Notes: generated by a model from the sequence alone, not told the origin. Numbered from the stretch's first letter, positions 45,950 through 58,987 are shown. The stretch is 64,000 bases of DNA from Sipunculus nudus (GCA_026874595.1 CM049320.1:38132714-38196713); one strand, 5' to 3'. Numbers and translations: made by a program.

Positions 45950-47995
45950 GTGACGTTGCCACATTAGTAAACAAGTAAGAAAGTGATTTCCCAGTTTTTC
46001 TAAACAAACATGCTGCCCTCAAGGCAAAGGAAATTACCAACAGAAAGAAGTATCTATGGTATAAGGAGAAGATATTAAAAACAAAAACAAGATAAAAGAA
46101 ACCTAAGACGCACAGAGAGTTTGTGTCAAATGCAGGACAGATTCTACACTGTGAGCGCTAAATTTGGAACGGGCGAATTACAACCACATGCTTAACCACA
46201 TGCTTGTATTATCAAAAATCAGTAAATTAAGTTAGAAGATACAAGATTCAGGAGATAATACAAAGAAAATTTACAAGTTGTCACTGAAATTACATGTGAA
46301 AATAGAGACAATCCACTGCCAGAGGGGATATGTGATGAGGATTTAGCCAACGAGTTGGACGACTTTTTCCTTGGTGAAATAAACAAAAGAAGAACAAGTC
46401 AGGACGAATTTCCACAGTATCAGCCTTCAAGAAATGATGTAAATTCTTTAAACAATTTCAGGCCTCCATCTCAGAAGGAAGTTGTAGTCATTTGCAATAC
46501 TTTGCCAAGTATAAGCTGTGAAACAGATGCACTGCCAATTGTTCTTCAAAAGAAAATGCTTCCATAGAAGAAGGAAACAGTCTATGGTACGTCCCCTTCT
46601 AAAAAAAACCTTATCTTGAGTAAATATCTTAAAATGACAGATATGAGAGTATCTTACAATTTCTGTCAAAGTTACTAGCGGAGTCAGCCCTTTCTGAATT
46701 TAATCAGCATACTGAGAGCCAATAATTATTGCCTGATTATCAGAGAATATACAGAGAAAACTACTCGTGTAAAAACTGCACGTATCAAACTGATTCATGA
46801 TATACTATGAAACGTCAGGAAGCTACAGCAATGATGGCAATATATCTTGCAGCCTCTTTTGACAAGGTGGATCACACAATTTTTTTACCAGTGCTGTACA
46901 ATAAATTGGTATTAATGGAAAAGTTTTGGAATAGTTCTACGGTTATCTAAGACCCAGATCATGGAAATAAAAAATAGATGAGAAGTTTTCAAGGAATATG
47001 GACCTAATATTTTCGGTACATCAAGGAAGCTCTGCAGGGCCCATCCTGTACTTGGCTCATGCCAATACAAAACAGAAAGTTATTTCCAAACACATACAAC
47101 TTCATTAATAACCAGATGACCATGCAACGAGGTGTTTCTTAAGTGCTCACAATCATCAAGCAGAAAGAAACAACCATCCAAAATCTAGAAACTTGTGCGA
47201 AAGACTGACACAAATTTTAGATGGACTCAAATAGACAAATTTAATTTTAGTTACATGTAAAGGGAGAAAACGTGAAGTGTCAGATGATATAAAATACTTC
47301 GGAGCTGGGCTTGACAAGGAGCGAAATTTTAAACATTTAAATTTCATTTAAATGTAGATCTGCAATGCATAATATTCATAGAAGGAAGCAACCCACACAT
47401 AAGACTATTACACACCTAGACTATTGCAATGGAATTTTAATTGGTCTGATAAATAAAAAAGCTACAACGCGTGCAAAATATTGCAGCAAAATTAGAATAA
47501 AATAAGGAAATATATGACAGTGCAACTGAAGCACGTAAGTCATTACATTGGTTACCTATTCGTGTTCGCATGGAACATGACAGTTGTCTTCAAATGCTTA
47601 GAAAGAACTACACCATATTACCTTAAGCATTCGATAGAGATGCAGACCAAGCAGATTAGGACTCAGATCTGACAGCAGTGTAAAAAGGCTTTTTGTGCCC
47701 CTTACAGAAGGGAAATCATTTGCCTAGCGATCATTCAGTTTTTTAGGTCATAGATATGGAATGGAATTCCGAAAATGTCACAATTCGAACAATTTCTGAA
47801 AGAAAAAACTAATCTTTTTGGTAAAAACTATACCTAAAATTGTTTTACAATACTTTTACTGATATAACTATTTTAGCTCTTTAATGTCATTGATGGTTTA
47901 GTAAATGTGTGGTTTTGTTTATAATATGATGTTGTAGTTGTGAAACGTACTTGAAAATGTTTGTATAAATTGAGCTATATAAAATACATATAGTT
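45950..47995 (+). mobile_element. CR1-type LINE relic, unit B
   Basis: Copy of the unit A relic, sharing most of its stops. It retains EINKRRTSQDEFPQYQPSRN, ASFDKVDHTI, the RVQNIAAKLE and SLHWLPIRVR regions, and the TATAAATTGAGCTATATAAA tail. Shared lesions show the LINE was already dead before the unit duplicated. Confidence 0.9.
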
Positions 47996-48520
47996 AAAAT
48001 ATAGTTAGTTATAAAATATATGAACATATATAAATATGGACTTTAGGAAGACATTTGTACTTGAAGGCATTTGGTTTATTTAATGTTACCTAGGTTATAA
48101 AATATATGATCATAATAAATATGTACTGTAAGAGGAATTCTAGAAATCTAGGATAAGATGTACGAAATGATGAGAAATAAAGAAATATTTTATCACAGAC
48201 AGCTCAAGTAAACTGTGCCAAAGACAAAATGGAACATTAAAGAGATGAATAGATTTTCATTCGCGGAAAAAGCAGTTAAGCCAATATGTGACCAAGCCCA
48301 ATCTCTTTTGTGGTTGTCATAGTTTTCCACATATAGCTCGAATAATCTGGTATTGTTAGCGTCCACGGACGCAATAGCCAGGCTGTTCACATTGTTATGT
48401 GGCGCGGTGGACGTACCACGGGACAGGCACTGGGATAAAATTGTAAAGTACTTGAAATGATCGAACTGATGAAGGAGAGAAGACACCATTAAACAGCATC
48501 TCACCAAAAGAATTACCAGA

Positions 48521-49577
48521 ATGGGTGACAGTGTTACTGAAGCAGCGCCGCTGATGACTTTATTAAGCCTTGTCTTGTGCAGCTTGGCAGCATGCTGCGT
48601 GTTTGGCTGTGCTTTTCTTATTACCTTCATCAAACGTTCCCCAAGTGTGCGCAACAAAGGCAACTTTTTTTCACCTGAACCTGATTACTGTGTGTATATT
48701 TGAAGGATTTGTAGTTGTGCACCTTGTCCTTACATTAAAACTTGCACCAAGCCAACCCGTTTTGCGGGGCCTCACATGCGCCCTCCTGAGAGGCGTCACC
48801 ATAACCAGCCTTGTTTCGGTCATCAGTTTAGCGTGTCATTTCTTTATACTCTACCATCACGTGCGCGGCAAAGGTATGGTATTTATGACAGCCAGATTAA
48901 GGTGGTACGTCGTCGCCTTAATAGCTCCCTGGTTATTGGGATCTCTCTGGTTAATTATTGATTATAAATTTGAAAGTTTTAGTCACGTTATATGTAACTA
49001 CATGCATATTCTGAAAAACAATGAGACTTACTGGATTTGCGCTATTGGTGTCTACTCTGCATTGTTAGCTGTTGCTGCTGGTTTTATGATCGCTTGTATG
49101 TACCAAATTCGAAAACGCAGGCTCCGTATCGGATCGGGTTTTAGTGTGGCATCGATGTTTATCACCGGAACATCACAGGAGGAACCAGCAGAGGGGAGAG
49201 GTCACGTGTTCACCGTCCTCTCAGGGACATCCGATGAAGCTCGAACAAATCAACAAACAAGAAGAATCTACATAAATCCCGCTACTGTTCAGCTAAAGAA
49301 GGACCGTGAGCTGATCGTGAGGTCCTCTGTAATGCTCGTCGCCCTTGCTCTCCATCTTGTACCACTCGGTAGTTATGCTGTGGCCGCTCAGAATCAAATG
49401 TCCGTACAGGAGACAGCTTTGATTAAAGGGGTCGCGCCCCTCATTCGGTTGACGGCAAACTGCATGTACCCGATTATTTTCCTCTGGGGCAAAGACTGGA
49501 AACCCAGGTGCATTCGAAGGTCCCCAAGACGTGATAGATATATGGTTCCAGAAAACAGGGCTACCACATCAATGTAG
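48521..49577 (+). pseudogene. Seven-transmembrane receptor, paralog 3, frameshifted at a T-run
   Basis: The gene begins MGDSVTEAAPL at 48521 and matches paralog 2 closely. At 48665-48671 there are seven T where paralog 2 has six (41450-41455), which shifts the frame after NFF. The correct frame resumes at once and is open to 49577, with all of TM2-TM7, the NCMYP motif and the basic tail. Differences from paralog 2 fall in TM5 (IGVYSALLAV), TM6 (LHLVPLGSYAVAAQNQ) and the tail. The lesion is either a real null allele or a homopolymer base-calling error. The upstream part of the downstream frame is also open back to an ATG at 48570, giving an alternative N-terminus that lacks a normal TM1. The L1/Tx1-like LINE sits about 100 bp after the stop codon. 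Confidence 0.75.
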
Positions 49578-49775
49578 GTGCATAATTCCTTTCCTGCATT
49601 ATATTTATGCATGTACAAAGTAAAGCAACCACCAAGCGAACGAATATGATGATCATATACGATTATTAAGCAAAGAGCTTTTTTTCCGCTTTATAGCGAC
49701 ACCTGGTTAGACGTGCTCGACAGCGCTCTAAAACGTGTTTCAAAAATATTGTTTTAAACATTACTTGGGATTACC

Positions 49776-50596
49776 ATGTCAGGTAACGGTCGACCGAAAC
49801 CTGGTGAACAAACTAAAAACGCTTATATGTTAAGGAAACATAGCCAGGCAGCTTCAGAACAGGCTGAATTTGTTGGTAATGAAAACCCCAGTGAAGGTGA
49901 CATGGCGGAGTCGGCAGGTGAGGGGTGCTACAAGAACATTAAGGCTGCGATTAAAAGCCTACAAACACAGGTCAGTGACACCCGCAGTTCTATTATAGAA
50001 CACATCACCAAGGAATTTGAAAATAAATTACAGGTCATAGAAACCAGTTTGGAAAATGCCCAAGGTAGTATTGCGGAACTGAAACGAGATAATGAAAGTC
50101 TGACAAAGCAGCTGAATGCAGAACGTAAAGCTAGAGAAGCAGCTGAAGAAAAACTTACTGAGGTAAAGCAGGATATTTTGCACTTAAAAAGATACACAAG
50201 AGAGTACAATATTAGAATTAACGGCATTCGGGAGGATAAACAAGGAGAAACAAACTGGTTGACTTTATACACGTTCACAATCTAATGCCTGGGGTAAATA
50301 AAGCAGATATTAGTAGAGAAATTGAGTATGTTCACAGAACAGGAAAAAGAATCCCAGCTAGAGAGAGACAGATTATTGCCAGACTATATAGCAGAGAGAC
50401 CAGGAATGATATTATTGCCAGGGGAAAACGGAAGGGTGATGTTGGTCAAAATCTAGTACATGAAGATTTCGTAAAGAAGGACTACGACAAGAGAATAAAA
50501 GCCCTACCACACATGAAACAAGCCAACCTCGACGGAAAGCGTGCTCGTTTTACCAGAGGCAAACTTAATGTGGAAGGACAAACAGTACCAGTTTAA
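49776..50596 (+). pseudogene. LINE ORF1 (L1-type RNA-binding protein), one frameshift
   Basis: The first frame (49776-50285) has a polar N-terminus, a coiled coil at about residues 65-140 (heptad-rich, EIKQ/AELKRDNESLTKQL type) and the start of the RNA-binding region (REYNIRINGIRED). A frameshift near 50270 leads to a second frame (in-frame from VHNLMPGVNKA to a stop at 50594-50596) with IEYVHRTGKR, typical of the L1 ORF1 RRM/CTD. The protein would act as a trimeric nucleic-acid chaperone. Confidence 0.8.
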
Positions 50597-51834
50597 AACG
50601 GGCATTGGACAATAACAATGGATTTGTTTATTTGTGTCACCATAAGAGTAGTTAAGTTCTTATTTCTGAAGTGTTTTCATTTTGGTAGCTAAGGGCTTAT
50701 TTCCGTAAGAGAAACCCCAAGGTGTGACCACAAGTAAAACCCCGCGAAAGATTACTAGGGTGACCCCTGTCGACAGAGTTTGGATTTACGAGTTGCAAGG
50801 GAACTGTGGTACTCCGAGACTTGAGTAGGCGAGAACTTGTGTTATTATCGCCCATAGGAATGTGTCAACACACAGAAGATGAAGCCCTGGCTACTTTATG
50901 AATTTCATTGTCGAATATATGTTTATGCTCTTACTATTTTCTGTCATAGATTTTTTTTTTTATAAATAGGTTGCTAACTCGTAAAGCAATTTCGATATAA
51001 TTAGGGTTATTGTTAATGTTGGTGATGTTATTTCTTGTTCACCTGACAACAGCGTAACTTATACTAAGGTGAACCTAAACATGATTTATTATTACTGGTC
51101 TATTTTACTATTTAACCATTTCTAATTAATTTAGCTTAATACTAAGACCTAGTGATGTACTAATTATTGGGCCTGAAGTATGGCTTGTATTTATCTTAAG
51201 CGAAAAACTTAACCAAGTTAATAATCAGGATGGGGTGACAAGTATGGTATGGGGGGGGGGGCTGCTCATTTTAGATAATGTTATGATGATTTTTTTTAAT
51301 TACTCCATATCATACATATTTCATATATTATCAAGCGTGGGTTTAAGATATTTAACAATAGTATATAATTAATAATGTCATTACCAATATGACCTTATTA
51401 GCAGCAAGACCAATAGTAAATATTAACAATGAAATAAAACACTAAAATAATTATAAAAATAAAACGTCTTTTGGCGCTGCCTCCAAATGTCCTCAAACCA
51501 CATATACTATCTTTCCTGTTCGATCACAGCTGTGTGGAGCATTTCTTCGCATTTTGTGCAACTGTTCTACACTGTTAGTGTCTTGGGCAGGAATAGATGG
51601 TTAATGAGGTGATGACATATATCTGGTATCAAGATCAGTTTACCATGTCTTGTTTTAAAAGTACCAGTAATATTCACATCATCTTGTCATGGAGTTCAGA
51701 ACACTCAGAGGTTCTATACTCCTAGAAGCTGTGGTTGGGTTCTAACTTTACCTTCATGCAGAACAAAACGTCATTATTCTGATATGTAGATATATATATG
51801 TTGCAGTAAGCATATTTCTATTAAAATTTTTAAT
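50597..51834. other. LINE interior without reading frame
   Basis: This is where the start of ORF2 and most of the apurinic endonuclease should lie. No LNVRG-type or catalytic endonuclease motif can be read, and the sequence is AT-rich with a G11 run at 51251. The endonuclease N-terminus appears deleted or replaced. Confidence 0.55.
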
Positions 51835-54538
51835 CTGTCTGATATTTGGCGAATTAAAAATCCTCTCAAAAGGGAACACTTGGAGAATCAAAAGTGAAAA
51901 GATAGCTTCAAGGCTTTATTTTTGGCTTATTTCAGAACAGTTGCAGGATTTTGTAAAAGAAACAAATATATTGCCATATGTAAAGTCAGACCACTTTGGT
52001 ATTAAATTACAAATTAGTTTAGAAGTATTGGAGAACAACTATAAGGGTGCGGGGATCTGGAAACTAAACGTAGGGTTATTAGATAAACATAAGATAATGG
52101 AGGAGATAGTATCGGCCAAATCTAAGTGGTTAGAAGAATATGAAAATATGTCTGATCAGAGGATTAAATGGGAAGCAATGAAATACAAAATAAGACAATT
52201 TTTTATTAATAAAAAGTAAGGAAAATAAACAACTTGCAAGTAAAAGGGAAGGAGATTTACAAAACAAGTTAAAAGATATACAGAATTATTATTAATTATT
52301 AAAATAATTGATACAGACAGTTATGATAAAGAAGATTACATTAGGGAAATTCAGACAGTTAGACAAGAACTGGAGGAGACAGACAATTATAAAACCCAAG
52401 GTCTAATATTAAGGTCAAAAGTCAGGTGGTTTGAGAAGGGAGAGAAAAGTTAAAAGTATTTTTTTAATTTAGAGAAAAGTAATATTCTTGGGAAATGGGT
52501 TCGGAAATTAAAGAAGGACACAGGAGATTTTACATCAGTTCCTGATGAGATTTTAAAGCTTGAACGAGAATTTTATACAAAGTTATATTCATCAAATCTC
52601 TCTACGTCGGCACACCAGATTTAACAGTATTTGTCTGATACTGATAATCCAATTCTTTCAAAAGAAGATATCGAATTTCTTAGTAAACCACATACAATGG
52701 AAGAATGTCACCAAAAAAATAAATTCAATTCATAATGGCAAGAGTCCTGGTAATGATGGGCTACCAATAGAATTTTACAAAAAACTTTGGCCTCAGTTTG
52801 GTCCTTTACTATTTGATTCTCTTGATAAGTCACTTGCGGATGGAACATTATTCTCATCACAAAGACAAGCGGTCATTACTCTTCTGGATAAAAAGATAGA
52901 TCGTACTTTGTTGAAAACCTGGAGGCCAATTTCTCTTTTAAACACAGATTTTATAAAATAATATCAAATACCTTAGCTAGAAGATTAACAAACATAAGGC
53001 AAAACTTATTCATCATTATCAAATCGGATATGTAAAAGACAGATATATTGGAGAAAATATTAGATATATAAATAATTTACTGGATTATACAAAAGAAAAC
53101 AATATGTCTGGAATGATTATCTCAGTGACTCCTTAGAATGGGAGCTTTTGTTTGCAGTGCTTAAGAAATTCCAGTTTGACAATAAATTTGTATAATGGAT
53201 CAAAGTCATATACAGATATTAACAGCTGTATAATTAATGACAGAGTAACCTCTACATATTTTAAATTAAAAAGAGGTGTCAGACAGGGTGATCCTCTGTC
53301 CCCTTATATATTTATATTAATTATGGAAATACTAAAATAAGAGCAGATTCACATGTAAATGGAATTCCAATTGGGACGGGCCAAATAAAAATACTACAAT
53401 ATGCAGACGACACAATAGCCACTGTGTCTGATATAAAATCTGGTAAGATATTATTAAGGAGGGTTGAAGAGGATGGGAGGTACAGTGGTCTTAAGATAAA
53501 TAGAAAAAAATCAGAAGGACGGTGGCTAGGAAAGACTAGATCCAATACAGCAAAGCCATTAGGTATAAGTTGGCCAGATAAGCCCATTAAACTCCTTGGG
53601 GTATATATATCTTATGATAAACAAGCATGTGATACCCCTAATATAGAATTAAAGATAGATCAAATAAACAAGACATTAAAACTCTGGCGTAAAAGAAATT
53701 TTACACTTCAAGGAAAAATTCAACTTGTTAAAAGTTTTGTGATATTAAAATTTCAATACATATTTTCAAATTGTAGTATCTCAGCTGAGTTTTAAAAAAT
53801 AATCAATAAAATTATATTTTACCTTTTATGGAATGATGGAAGGGAAATAATAAAGAGAGCAGTGTTAATACAAGAACTAAGTAAAGGAGGCATGAAAGCA
53901 CCACACTTAGAATCTATGATTCTAGCTTCAAGATTTCAGTGGATTAAGAGATATCTTAGGAGTGAAAGTAGACCATGGATACAGTTGTGGAATTACAATT
54001 AAAAAAAGTCTGCAGTAATCTTCACATTTTATTTGATTGTAACTATGACCAAAAAAATTTAAAATTAAGATATGTTGGGGGATTTTTACAGAGAGATCAT
54101 ACAGAGTTGGTATCTTTTAAACATAGATTATGTTTTACATATAGGCATATGGACCAGTATATATGGCATAATCAACATTTTGAATGGAATGGAGAAACTA
54201 TTATTTGGCCGAGCTTTAATAAGATTGGTATAAATAGAGTACAGGATCTATTTGATGAATGGGACCATATTATCTCATTTGAATATTGGAAGTCGAAAGG
54301 ATTAAAAGGGGCTAATTTCCTTCAGTGGTACACATTAGTAGTTCAGGTGATGAAATTCCAACTGAATAGAGAAAGTGATACTTTAAGTACTGAAACTGAA
54401 AGGAATGACAACAAAGACTGTGAAGTAAGTTCCCAAAATGAATCATATGTTACGTGTGATACCACTAAACAAAATGTCATCAAAACAGATATATACTATT
54501 ATAAAGCAAAAATTGTGCCCTTGTCCACTTGTTTATAA
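51835..54538 (+). pseudogene. LINE ORF2 relic (endonuclease end, reverse transcriptase, C-terminus)
   Basis: In order: DIWRIKNP and KSDHFGIKLQ of the endonuclease C-terminus (about 51840-52020); a broken linker; NGKSPGNDGLPIEFYKKLW and the WRPISLLNTDF motif (52735-52960); GVRQGDPLSP (53275-53304); the catalytic YADD (53400-53411); LGVYISYD (53597-53620); and an L1-type C-terminal stretch (53975-54538) with WPSFNKIGINRVQDLFDEWD. Several frameshifts and stops break the frame. The region with the first catalytic Asp is also damaged (53120-53150). Confidence 0.85.
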
Positions 54539-54540
54539 AC

Positions 54541-56656
54541 ATGCAGCCTGGCTCTACCAGATGAGTATTAGATAAATATTCTGTGAACTAACACTTACCC
54601 TTTTGCAAACAAAAATTATGTTTATATCAATCTTCATCCAGTATGGGAGAAGCTATGTGTCAACTTGGCGACGATGACCGTAAACTGGTGCTCAATTTTC
54701 ATAAACTGGTTCCCGTCCCATCAGAATATTGAGTCGTTTCTGAACAAAGTCTTGCTTCTTTTAGGATGACGCAACCATTTTCTAAGCGTAAATTCATTAA
54801 ATATTTTGGGTTTAAATATTCCTGTGTTCTTGCCTTCAAAATATTTCTGTTTTTGTTGGGGGTGTCAGACAAACAGAAACCCTGGATCATTCCGGAAATT
54901 AGATAAATTGTAAGACAGTGAGTCTCATACAGCCAGGACTGATTACTCAATTATATATTAGTTTCTATCAAGATTCTATTTGACAGGGTGTTGTTATTAT
55001 TTACAGTATTATTTACAGTACATCCATGGAATGAGAGTAAATAAAGGACTTTGAAGTATCGATTGAGTCATTATATACAATGTAGCCGAAGAGTCATAAA
55101 GTAAGAAGGGGATTGAAGTTTTAATGAATTTGTTAGTAAGGTAAATTTGAAGGACACATGGACGGTAAGCAATAAGAAAAGCGAAATGTTTATATAGAAT
55201 GCAAAGCGTCCTGTATATATATTTGCACTTAAATTAATCCCTGATAAATGTAGCAAAATTTATTATAAGATTATTAAAGTGAGAATTCAATTGACTGCTA
55301 AATTGTTGGACCAGATAATTGGAAACTGAAGGTCTTAACCTTATACCTTGGGTGTCTCAGGGAGAAAATTACTGAACTGTTATTCGAGTGGGAACATAAA
55401 ATAAAATTAAAGGTCATCAAAATCTATGGAACCTTTATCAAGTTAGAATCCAGCATCTTATTACTATATATGTTATTAACCGGCTTCTTCTGTATTGCGT
55501 GCGTATTGGCCAGAGTGTGGCGTATCAGCCCCAAGCCCATAGGGCCGAGGGCGATACAGCTGCCCAAACGAAAAAATCGATGGCAATATCCAACCCTCCA
55601 GTTCATAATATTTTATCAGCACTGCCAACCGTTTACAATCACTCAAGTGATACAGTACAAATGCATACAGCCGCCGGTAAGTTCATACACTTTGGGTCCT
55701 ACAATGTTGTCAGTCCCGTGACGCTTGTTAATTTCATTCGGGGCGATGAGTAACTAAGCTCTGACGTCACACGAATCGTGATGCTTATGGATTTTTTTTC
55801 TGAGGCGTTTTACACTGAAAATACCGATGTGAGACCATTGTTTCAATTCAATGTATAAGCCATATCACTCGGGGGCATTGATACGAACCTAGAATGATGT
55901 GTTGTATCACAAATGCCGGGGACACACATGGCCGCTTAATAACTGAATACAGCAAATAAATAGTACGACAGCGTAAATCTCAGGAATATATCTTAGATAA
56001 ACTCTTCACAAAAAGATTGCAATAAACCCGGCAGATGAAAGTTTATTAAGGATTTACAAAAATAAGGTTAGGCCACTGGGAATGTTACAGGTTGTTGTGG
56101 CATAATGGGCCTTGGTTCGCTCAAGATTACATTGCATTGAGGAAGGGGAGAAAGAGTCTTTCCTGTCTTTCTCTCTGAAAAAAAGGGACAGGAATAATAG
56201 TTATTTATAAGCTTAGCATTATAAATGAAATATACCAAACTCGTCAAAAGATGTTTTAAACTAAATTTTTACTTTAGAGAACGGAGAAAGGTAAAAACAT
56301 TTATTTGAAATCTTAAAAAGTTGTATGAATATTTTATATAACTTTAAAGTTGTTTCAAGTTTACGAATTGGTCAGTCAAAGTCCGAGGTTAGGGGTATAG
56401 CTGCTTGGTAGGAAATGCTTAATGTTGGACGGTTAGGTGTGAAAAAGAAATGAAAATATTATGAATAATATTTTCTCATGATCAAAATGTAATAAAGTGG
56501 GAGCTTTCCTCTAGTGGAACGGCACATGTTAAAAGTTTAATTAATGTATCAATATATTTATATTCAAGAATATGTATATACCAGAAGGGATATTGTGTCG
56601 TCACATTTAAATTTATTTGGAACAAATATGATAAAGCTGCAGAAAGAAAACAATTC
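54541..56656. other. Rearranged spacer, unit C
   Basis: Spacer-like blocks at 54541-54690 and 55000-55260 match units A/B. 55470-55770 is a GC-richer patch with two overlapping open frames (55470-55721 and 55499-55753), no family recognised, followed by a TGACGTCA site at 55762-55769. The remainder is AT-rich noncoding. Confidence 0.4.
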
Positions 56657-56945
56657 TACCGTGTTCTGTGGCTCAGGGGAAGAGCACAGGACTCAAAGCC
56701 GGGAGGTGGAGAGTTCAAATCTCAGCCGAGGCGGTGAGATTTTCACGGTCCGCCCCCAACCAGGGTGGGCGCTCTGCAGACTTAATGGATAGGCTGTGCC
56801 CCACAGCCGTGTATAACCCACACACGAGTCCGTCTTTGGGGATTCCTCGGTGTTATGACCTAAGAATGAGGATGGTTACAAACCAAGGACCCGCAGGTGC
56901 GGTAGACACCGGGCCTGGGTGACACCAGGAAACAAAACTAATATG
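56657..56945 (+). mobile_element. tRNA-derived SINE (plus orientation)
   Basis: The head has an A box TGGCTCAGGGG (56669-56679) and a B box GAGTTCAAATCTC (56711-56723) at tRNA-like spacing. The body is GC-richer than its surroundings and ends near GGGCCTGGGTGACACC. The 3' part (56868-56890, GGATGGTTACAAACCAAGGA) resembles the inverted tRNA-like head of the SINE at 30754-30790. No functional tRNA cloverleaf was seen. Confidence 0.6.
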
Positions 56946-57174
56946 TTATGGAGCGAGTGCTACCACCCTGTCAGGTAGTCCTAAACCGTAATGGAACTCT
57001 ACAGATGTACATATTTAGATTAAGAATTAGATAAGGGAGCATAAAATGAAGGCAGTTACCTCCTCACAAAAGAATGAGAAAAAAACTATTCCGATAGGAA
57101 GTAAACTATGGCTTAATCATGAGAGTGGATACTAAATTGCGAATAAATTGGCCATTGGTGCTTGGAAAAAGAAC

Positions 57175-57490
57175 AAGATAAATCTACATAAATCCAGTTA
57201 CAGTTCAGTTGACGGAGGACCGTGAGCTGAGCGTGAGGTTCTCAGTAATGCTCGTCGTACATGCTCTTCACCTTGTACCACTCGGTTATGTTATGGCTGC
57301 TCTAAATCAAACGTCTACACAGGAGACCGCTTTGTTTCCAGGTGTCGCACCACTTACGACGTTGACGGCAGGCTGTATGTTTCCAATTATTTCCGCCGCT
57401 TGAAGGACTAGAACCAAGGTGCAATCGAAGGTCTTTAAGATATGACAGATATAAAGTACCGGAAAATAGGGCTGCCACATCAGTGTAGGT
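57175..57490 (+). pseudogene. Receptor relic (end of loop 3 to tail), unit D
   Basis: It begins at the IYINPVTVQL position and runs through TM6 (VHALHLVPLGYVMAALNQ) and TM7 (TAGCMFPII). A frameshift/TGA in TM7 (about 57401) cuts the frame, and the tail continues in another frame up to the TAG at the conserved place. TM1-TM5 are missing. Confidence 0.85.
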
Positions 57491-58987
57491 ACATGAATCT
57501 TTTCCGTTATTAATATTACAGACAAAGCACTAATCGCTCGAACGATTATGATGTTGATGTATGATGTAGGATCTTTTAAAAAGAAAAAAATGCTGCATTT
57601 CTCACAATTCTAATTGAGGGTTATAAGCTGTCTTGGTGGAGGTCTGCAGTGTGTGACATATCGCACAGATGCAGGCTTTTTCATGACTCAGTTTCCGCTA
57701 ATATTCGCTCCTGAAGAAGGAATTAATCGCAGGTAGTAAACCAGTTTAACATAAAGTTTTAAGTATACACTCAAGTAGTACTGTCATGAAATCAAATAAA
57801 ACCACATTGGAACATTTATGTGTATTATCTGCACTAAATAAAACTTATTTTCGTCATTCAGTTTTTGGTTTCCGCGAGTGTCTGTAGACAAATCAATGGC
57901 TCCTCCACCCAAGATGTTGTATGTCGGAAACGTGTGTAAGGATTGTAAACTCATGCCACGACAAATTTAATAACAGAATCAAAAGCAGTACATGTGAGAT
58001 AGATAAATATGAATATGCCGTTAATAATATGCAAGCGCCAACTGAAGGCATTAAAAAATGTCTTTTTAAGCAAAAAATTTTCTCTGTTAGTTATGATAAT
58101 ATTGAAGTTACATCAGTGAACATTATTGTAACAAGTGATAAGAATAATATTTATTCTTATTGAGATGTTACCACATAGTAAGGAGGCATTGAAGCTTTTT
58201 TTGAATTTGTTAGTAAAGGACATCTGGAGAGAACAATAAAAAAGTTAAAATGTTAGCATGGAATGCTAAGGGTTTAGACTATATCCTTTTAAAGAAATTA
58301 ATACCTGATAAATGTTGTAATGTGTATAAACAATAATAAAAAACAGTGGGAATTGGATTAATACCTTTATTGTTGGACGGGGTCATTTGAAACTAAACGT
58401 TTCACTCTCACTTTAGTGTCACGATTGCGTTAGGAAGAAACTTATTGCGGTGATAGAAGAGACGGAACCGGCAAACAAATATCTAGGTCATCAGGTTCTA
58501 TGGAACCTTTTTATAGTAATATTTAAGCATGTTTCACCTGAACGTGGCAAAGAAATAGTACAATCATATAGGAATATAGTTTGATGGGAATATGGTATCC
58601 TATTAAAAATAAGATTGCAATGAAATCGGCAGATAAAATTTATTAAGGACTTTCGAACATAAAGTTAAGCTAATGGATTGATTACGTTGTCGAGGAAAAG
58701 GGACCTTGATGCGCTCAAAATTAGCGGATCATGGACGGAGATGAAAATACTTATTTTTATCTCTTTTATATCATATCATGGTTTAAGGATTGCACTTCCT
58801 CAGTTAAATGCCAAAATTTTGGTTTTAATTTTAAACTGCCCACAAAACGTCTCATTTTAATTACAAGACGCACATGAATGACAAAATATTCAATAATTTA
58901 TTAAGGACAACGGACTTTAAAAGACATTAGCTCGAACCGTAGTTAAATGTGCAAATTTTGTTGCCAAAAGAAGTGAACTTTCTTGGT

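Larger units (their letters stand above)
41339..48553 (+). repeat. Receptor-array unit B (7.215 kb)
   Basis: Runs from Met12 of receptor 2 to the equivalent codon of receptor 3. The content and order are the same as unit A. Confidence 0.85.
49681..54540 (+). mobile_element. L1/Tx1-like LINE, about 4.9 kb, inactive
   Basis: An ORF1 with coiled coil and L1-type C-terminal domain is followed by an ORF2 relic with endonuclease end, reverse transcriptase and C-terminal region. The left junction is clear: the spacer sequence GATTATTAAGCAAAGAGCT, continuous in units A and B, is interrupted at 49681. The right edge is near 54540 but is blurred by rearrangement of the spacer. I see no clear target duplication. 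Confidence 0.85.
48554..57174 (+). repeat. Receptor-array unit C, disrupted by a LINE
   Basis: It starts with receptor 3. About 100 bp after the stop the spacer is cut by the LINE (49681-54540). What follows (54541-57174) resembles other spacers, but with blocks in changed order (the 36020-like block at 54541 precedes the 35290-like block at 55010). The CR1 relic is missing. This indicates deletion or rearrangement. Confidence 0.6.

Noticed and set aside
56657-56735. Possible functional tRNA gene
   Set aside because: A and B boxes are present, but acceptor and anticodon stems do not pair convincingly and a SINE-like body follows directly.
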